From the IMG/VR virus record IMGVR_UViG_3300021963_006639, positions 1-35,811 of that record: a stretch of 35,811 nt of DNA. One strand, 5' to 3'. The first letter of the stretch is position 1. Each line of letters starts with the position of its first letter. Made by a program: the position numbers and the translations under genes. Shown piece after piece: positions 32,158-35,811 of this stretch. The stretch is from a virus. The notes below the pieces were generated by a model. The model was not told where the DNA came from. It saw only the letters and a list, made by a program, of their open reading frames with translations, and did no database searches.

Positions 32158-34362
32158 ATGGCATACATAATAAAAGATACAACCGCTCTAATAAACACCC
32201 AACTAACTGATGTTGGAAGAAGAAAAATTTCTCAAGGTAACTTTAATGTTGCTTATTTTCAGTTAGGTGATAGTGAGGTTTGTTATGATTGTATCAGCGG
32301 TGGTAATCTAACAACATTACAAGTTTTAGTTCCTGAATTTAATTATCAAAATAATACAGGAGTACCACAAAGTAATAAGATGGGAATCAAATACCCTACT
32401 TACTTATCAAGTTCAACAGGTGAAACAAATACATTTGGTATTCCATTCCAAGATTCACAAGTTGTACCAATTTTCAACACAGCCGAACCAAGAGGATTTT
32501 TTACAGGTTCAACAGGAGTGTTCAGCGCGTTTACAAGTTCAGCACTTACAGTAACCGCAAATTATAAATTTAATTTATCAGCATTAACAAGTGGAAACAC
32601 ATTTACAGTGACAGTTAACAACTGTGATGCGAGTGTAACAGGAACACCACAAACTGGACAGTATGTCGTATTATATTTAAACAACAATAATAATTGTGGT
32701 AACAATTTAACATACCCATATCCAATTTTAACTTATAGAGTTGAAAACGTGGTAGGTAGTACAATAACAGTTGATAGACTATTACCTAATTTTACTTCAT
32801 TTACTGGTACAGGTAGAGCGTTTTTCTATCCATCAGGAATGACACCGTATTTTGATAGTTATACACCAACACCTTACTATGATGGAGGTGTATTTTCATT
32901 TGAATTGAATTGTGAAATTCAACAACAAAACGTAATGGTTTGGAATATGAATCAACCTTGGACTGAATCACCAGCAGGTTTATCATATACATTCTATAAA
33001 GATTTTAGTGAATTTGGTTCAAGTGCTTATACATCAACAAAAGAATTCTTAGGATACCAAACTAAAGGTGGTCAAATATTTGAAGACGTAAATTATAATT
33101 CAGGAACAACTGACACATATTACTACAACTCATTTGATGAACAGATTTATGTTGAACCAGAAGAACAAAAAGTTATTGGTTTAATACATTATACAAATCA
33201 GGGTATTGATAATTTTTATGGTGAGAAATTCGCAACAGAACCATTTGATTTAGCAAATTCAGGAGCAACAGGACAAGCAAGAAACTTTAAACTTGACTTA
33301 CCAACTTTGATGTGGCACAAATCAAACACAGGTGTTATGGGTGAAACATTCTATGTTGACCCTGATGGATTTGATGATTTGGATTTATGTCAACCACATT
33401 ATATGTTATCAACTGAAAATGATAATATGAACTACCCTGGTTTACGTTACTTCCATTTATGGGATACACATGCAAATGCTAATGGTTATCCAAACAGAGT
33501 GGGTAAAGTATTTCCTGACTTAAAAATGATTGCAATTGATGATGAGGAATTATCTGCGGCAATGTCATATAAGTCAAATAGAAATTATACATTACCAGCA
33601 CCAAGATTGGGATTGGTAATTCCAAATACATTTAACCAAAACATTGCGGCAACAAGTGGTATATTAACCGCTGATACTGAAACAATGTTTGTTACATATA
33701 GATTTGAAAACACTGGCTCAACAAACGGAATACACTGTAACTACTATTCAAAAATCGCAGGTTCAACTGTAAGTGGACAAACTGATGATGTTATTGTTAG
33801 ATTTGGTAATGAGTTTCCGTTCTTAATTGAAGAGATGGGTTTACAACCATCAGGATTTACTTGTACAAATGTTAAGTTGATTTGTCAAATTGTACCAACA
33901 GGTGAAAGACCTGATTCAATGCAATGGAGAGAGATTGACGTAACATCGGCAATTACCGCAAACACAGGTTCAATCAACATAGGTCCAATGGAAATAAGTG
34001 GAACAACATTCCAAATTACCCAAGACGCATATGACAACGCTAATTATTACAGATTGGAAAGTTATATTAATCTACCATTGATTAACTATAACACTGGTAT
34101 GACATTTGGTGATGAGTATTTCTTTTATGGAACAGTTCATTCAGATGTCCAAGCAACAATATACGAGATGAAGTACTTGGTTAACCTTGCAGATTCACAA
34201 TATATCCGTTCTTCAAATCCAAAATGGTCGTTAGGTAAAGATGTATATTTTACAGAAGTAGGTTTATATAACTCAGATAAGGAACTTTTGTTAATGTCAA
34301 AATTACAAAACCCTGAAAAGAGACAAGGTGTACAACAAATTACAGTAAAATACGATTTTTAA
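32158..34362 (+). CDS. Tail/baseplate-like virion structural protein, 734 aa
   Basis: The opening 'ALINTQLTDVGRRKISQGNFNVAYFQLGDSEV' resembles the N-terminus of large structural proteins in T4-like phages of marine bacteria ('KLTDxGRKKL...ALGDSE'). The C-terminus 'KDVYFTEVGLYNSDKELLLMSKLQNPEKR' resembles the baseplate/tail-fibre-attachment domain in which a new element is tied to 'EVGLY'. The middle is beta-rich with Gly/Thr/Ser repeats. No enzymatic motif and no signal peptide. It probably links fibres to the baseplate. It follows the fibre genes and is the last structural gene in the window. Confidence 0.78.
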   Translation: MAYIIKDTTALINTQLTDVGRRKISQGNFNVAYFQLGDSEVCYDCISGGNLTTLQVLVPEFNYQNNTGVPQSNKMGIKYPTYLSSSTGETNTFGIPFQDSQVVPIFNTAEPRGFFTGSTGVFSAFTSSALTVTANYKFNLSALTSGNTFTVTVNNCDASVTGTPQTGQYVVLYLNNNNNCGNNLTYPYPILTYRVENVVGSTITVDRLLPNFTSFTGTGRAFFYPSGMTPYFDSYTPTPYYDGGVFSFELNCEIQQQNVMVWNMNQPWTESPAGLSYTFYKDFSEFGSSAYTSTKEFLGYQTKGGQIFEDVNYNSGTTDTYYYNSFDEQIYVEPEEQKVIGLIHYTNQGIDNFYGEKFATEPFDLANSGATGQARNFKLDLPTLMWHKSNTGVMGETFYVDPDGFDDLDLCQPHYMLSTENDNMNYPGLRYFHLWDTHANANGYPNRVGKVFPDLKMIAIDDEELSAAMSYKSNRNYTLPAPRLGLVIPNTFNQNIAATSGILTADTETMFVTYRFENTGSTNGIHCNYYSKIAGSTVSGQTDDVIVRFGNEFPFLIEEMGLQPSGFTCTNVKLICQIVPTGERPDSMQWREIDVTSAITANTGSINIGPMEISGTTFQITQDAYDNANYYRLESYINLPLINYNTGMTFGDEYFFYGTVHSDVQATIYEMKYLVNLADSQYIRSSNPKWSLGKDVYFTEVGLYNSDKELLLMSKLQNPEKRQGVQQITVKYDF

Positions 34363-34369
34363 AAAAAAG

Positions 34370-34400
34370 TTTGTATTTATCAAAATATTCACTATCTTTG
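34370..34400 (+). promoter_or_regulatory. Bacteroidota-type promoter (TTTG-N19-TATCTTTG)
   Basis: The -33 box TTTG at 34370-34373 and the -7 box TATCTTTG at 34393-34400 are 19 bases apart, an exact match to the Bacteroidota housekeeping consensus TTTG / TAnnTTTG. Expected transcription start is about 34404-34408. TATTTATC (34374-34381) lies in the spacer, so a late-type element may overlap the host-type one. Confidence 0.75.
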
Positions 34401-34404
34401 TATT

Positions 34405-34523
34405 ACGATAGTGGTAGGTCACACCAAACAAAGAAAGAGACTCTGAAGAGTACAGATTTTACTCGGGTTGTAATACCCCAACCGTTTGGTGAAAATATAA
34501 GGTGGGGAAACCCACCTTTTTTT
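34405..34523 (+). ncRNA. Candidate structured small RNA or leader RNA
   Basis: About 119 bases between the promoter and the intrinsic terminator, with no credible reading frame. A perfect 8-bp helix CACCAAAC (34422-34429) / GTTTGGTG (34484-34491) closes an inner region holding ACTC-TGAA-GAGT (34440-34451) or the alternative GAGTA (34448-34452) / TACTC (34460-34464), and GGTTG (34466-34470) / CAACC (34479-34483). CCCCAACC (34476-34483) could also pair with GGTGGGG (34501-34507) and break the terminator. The boundaries are inferred. I do not recognise a known RNA class. It could act in trans as a small RNA, or as a leader controlling 34545-35684. Confidence 0.55.
34499..34523 (+). terminator. 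Strong intrinsic terminator
   Basis: A perfect 8-bp stem AAGGTGGG / CCCACCTT with a GAAA loop is followed by seven T (34517-34523). Five of eight pairs are G-C, far above the local base content. It ends transcription from the promoter at 34370-34400, before the gene at 34545. Confidence 0.88.
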
Positions 34524-34532
34524 ATTTCAAGG

Positions 34533-34540
34533 TATTTATA
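34533..34540 (+). promoter_or_regulatory. TATTTATA element before the 166-aa gene
   Basis: TATTTATA ends 4 bases before the ATG at 34545 and lies just after the terminator, so the gene would have its own promoter. Confidence 0.5.
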
Positions 34541-34544
34541 ATTA

Positions 34545-35045
34545 ATGAAGTTATTAAGTATTGCCAATAGTTTAATTTTAGAAGCAACAGAGTATGTAAG
34601 AAAAATTACTATGGGTAGAAGAGTAATCAAGTTATATACTCAAGAACACCAAGAAGAAAATGTATTTGATACGTCAGAGTTAGAAGATATTGAAAAAGTA
34701 TTCAGTAGTAGAATTAGAAGAAGATTACCATCACCATTAATTGCAAATTCAATCAGGGATAATTTTGATAGGATTTGGGAAAATGCTGACGGTATACTAA
34801 GAGGATGTAGTTATAAATCATGTAGAATTTTATTTATTGACAATTATAAAGGGTTAGGTCAAATTGAATACATATTACAATTTTATAGAAATACAAAAGC
34901 ACAAGTTGAAACAATAAATGCCGTTATAATAACATCGGCAATATCAAAAGAAGGGGACGACTTCTTAAAGTCCATGAAAACACCAACACCAAAAGTTAGA
35001 TTATCAGAATCCAACTGTGACGAGATGAAAGTTGTTTACTTATAA
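34545..35045 (+). CDS. Hypothetical phage protein, 166 aa
   Basis: I do not recognise this family. The N-terminus is helical and basic ('MKLLSIANSLILEATEYVRKITMGRRVIKLY'), then a charged stretch 'SELEDIEKVFSSRIRRRLPSPL', and an alpha/beta C-terminal half ('CRILFIDNYKGLGQIEYILQFYRN', 'INAVIITSAISKEGDDFLK'). The many Lys/Arg and the position just before a resolvase and primase suggest a nucleic-acid role, but no motif proves it. It is preceded by a terminator and a TATTTATA element. Confidence 0.68.
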   Translation: MKLLSIANSLILEATEYVRKITMGRRVIKLYTQEHQEENVFDTSELEDIEKVFSSRIRRRLPSPLIANSIRDNFDRIWENADGILRGCSYKSCRILFIDNYKGLGQIEYILQFYRNTKAQVETINAVIITSAISKEGDDFLKSMKTPTPKVRLSESNCDEMKVVYL

Positions 35046-35078
35046 GTTTTTATTCATAAGTTCTATAAAAAAACTTGC

Positions 35079-35684
35079 ATGGCTAAAAAACAAGATTTAA
35101 AAAATTCACCTAAAGTTTTGGGTTTGGACATTAGTACCAAAACAATTGGTTGGGCGTTGTTTGACATTCAATCACAGAAGTTGTTAGAATTAACACACTT
35201 TTCACCAGTGATTAAACCACAACCTGAAGAGAAAATTGAAGAACTGATATTAAAGGTAAATTCTTTTATTAAAAAAATTGAAGACTATAAAAATCTTGGA
35301 ATCACCAAAGTAGTAATTGAGGAACCATTGTTAGGTTCAAACAATATTCATACTGTTGGTACGTTAATGAGATATAACGCAATGATTACAAAAGCCATAT
35401 ACGATGCGTTAGGGATTGTGCCAAACTATATTTCAACTTACAACTCAAGAAAATTTGCTTGGCATAACTTGATGGGTAAAAATGACAAAAATCGTGAAGT
35501 GTTATTTGGTGGTTATCCAAAAGATGTAGACAAAAAACAAGTGATTTGGGATATGGTAGCAAAAGAAGAACCACAGATTACTTGGTTATACACAAAGAAC
35601 ATGACTCTTAAGAAAGAGTGTTACGACCAAGCAGACGCATATACCTGTGTTAGAGGGTATATGAAAATGAATAAGTTCTGGTAA
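35079..35684 (+). CDS. RuvC-like Holliday junction resolvase/nuclease
   Basis: 201 aa with an RNase H fold. The acidic catalytic residues are visible: D17 in 'VLGLDISTKTIGWALFD', E81 in 'KVVIEEPLLGSN', and D183/D186 in 'CYDQADAYTCV'. Phage RuvC-like proteins resolve branched DNA in replication, recombination and packaging. It lies 33 bases after the preceding gene. I see no clear promoter consensus there; an A-rich run precedes the ATG. Its neighbour downstream is a primase, so this is the edge of a replication module. Confidence 0.88.
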   Translation: MAKKQDLKNSPKVLGLDISTKTIGWALFDIQSQKLLELTHFSPVIKPQPEEKIEELILKVNSFIKKIEDYKNLGITKVVIEEPLLGSNNIHTVGTLMRYNAMITKAIYDALGIVPNYISTYNSRKFAWHNLMGKNDKNREVLFGGYPKDVDKKQVIWDMVAKEEPQITWLYTKNMTLKKECYDQADAYTCVRGYMKMNKFW

Positions 35685-35715
35685 TTTGATTCTTAGTAAT
35701 TTTTTATTATCTTTC
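35685..35715 (+). promoter_or_regulatory. Bacteroidota-type promoter before the primase gene
   Basis: TTTG (35685-35688), a 19-base spacer, then TATCTTTC (35708-35715), one base off TAnnTTTG, the same spacing as the promoter at 34370. It ends 4 bases before the ATG at 35720, so the mRNA would be leaderless or nearly so. Confidence 0.6.
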
Positions 35716-35719
35716 TATT

Positions 35720-35811
35720 ATGGAAGATAATGCTCTATTAGTGGAGTTACTTGACGGAGTGTTTGGTAAGCACAAATTACACTACCCGTCAAAGGGACAG
35801 ATAAGTTACGA
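35720..35811 (+). CDS. DNA primase-like protein, N-terminus only (3' partial)
   Basis: Only 30 residues are in the window: MEDNALLVELLDGVFGKHKL and then 'HYPSKGQISY'. The 'HYPSKGQISY' lead-in matches the start of the zinc-binding domain of phage DnaG-type primases, in which a C-P-x-C motif follows at once. The rest lies beyond the window, so the call rests on a short stretch. Context (RuvC-like gene upstream, host-type promoter) fits a replication gene expressed early. Confidence 0.55.
   Translation, partial: MEDNALLVELLDGVFGKHKLHYPSKGQISY

Noticed and set aside
34440-34491. Hammerhead ribozyme (CTGAAGA resembles CUGANGA)
   Set aside because: No GAAA partner follows a suitable stem II and no cleavage-site stem pair can be placed.
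1-35811. tRNA genes and insertion sequences
   Set aside because: I looked in the few gaps and saw no cloverleaf with CCA-type end and no transposase or terminal inverted repeats.

Overview
The window looks like part of a tailed phage genome (Caudoviricetes, probably a myovirus with a large genome) infecting a member of the Bacteroidota. It is AT-rich and tightly packed, with many start/stop overlaps. Virion proteins (a collagen-like fibre with a peptidase S74 chaperone end, LamG-type fibre proteins, a tail/baseplate-like protein) stand beside replication genes (a RuvC-like resolvase and the start of a primase). The host guess rests on three sequence signs. Two promoters have the Bacteroidota layout TTTG-N19-TAnnTTT(G/C). 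Starts lack Shine-Dalgarno sequences and sit in A/T-rich leaders. A fibre protein carries repeats like those of the Bacteroidota gliding adhesin SprB.

Layout. 1-1830: end of a collagen-like tail fibre and two small putative structural genes. 1869-3677: three 2-oxoglutarate/Fe(II) oxygenases, two of them tandem prolyl-hydroxylase-like paralogs. 3683-17620: a glycan island with GT2, GT4 and other GT-A-like enzymes, a UDP-galactopyranose-mutase-like flavoenzyme, FkbM methyltransferases, a short DegT-like aminotransferase with a PglD/NeuD-like acyltransferase, an HldD-like heptose epimerase and a SET-domain protein. Two of its genes (7293-10318) are inverted; one is a GT4 fused to a domain like the bacterial autotransporter O-heptosyltransferases. 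17637-20281: two tandem LamG-type fibre proteins and three small genes. 20382-27278: a second glycan block with a GT60-type (Skp1 hydroxyproline GlcNAc-transferase family) enzyme, GT4, GT10 fucosyltransferase-like enzyme, methyltransferases and an HtrL/YibB-GT fusion. 27310-34362: large modular, cysteine-rich, Thr-Pro-rich fibre proteins and a tail/baseplate-like protein. 34363-34544: no gene, but a promoter, a foldable RNA and an intrinsic terminator. 34545-35811: a hypothetical gene, the resolvase and the 5' end of a primase.

How the genes may work together (inference). The enzymes look soluble; I see no flippase, polymerase or lipid-carrier transferase. They lie between fibre genes rich in Gly-X-Thr or Thr-Pro repeats. 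Prolyl-hydroxylase-like oxygenases, a hydroxyproline-GlcNAc-transferase-family enzyme, a fucosyltransferase-like enzyme and a protein-O-heptosyltransferase-like enzyme with a matching heptose epimerase together suggest that the phage hydroxylates and glycosylates its own fibres in the host cytoplasm. Change of the host surface glycan is the main alternative.

Two promoter classes seem present: the host-type promoters near the resolvase/primase end, and a recurring TATTTAT(A/C) element 3-8 bases before the ATG of seven genes. Its position would give very short-leader or leaderless mRNAs.
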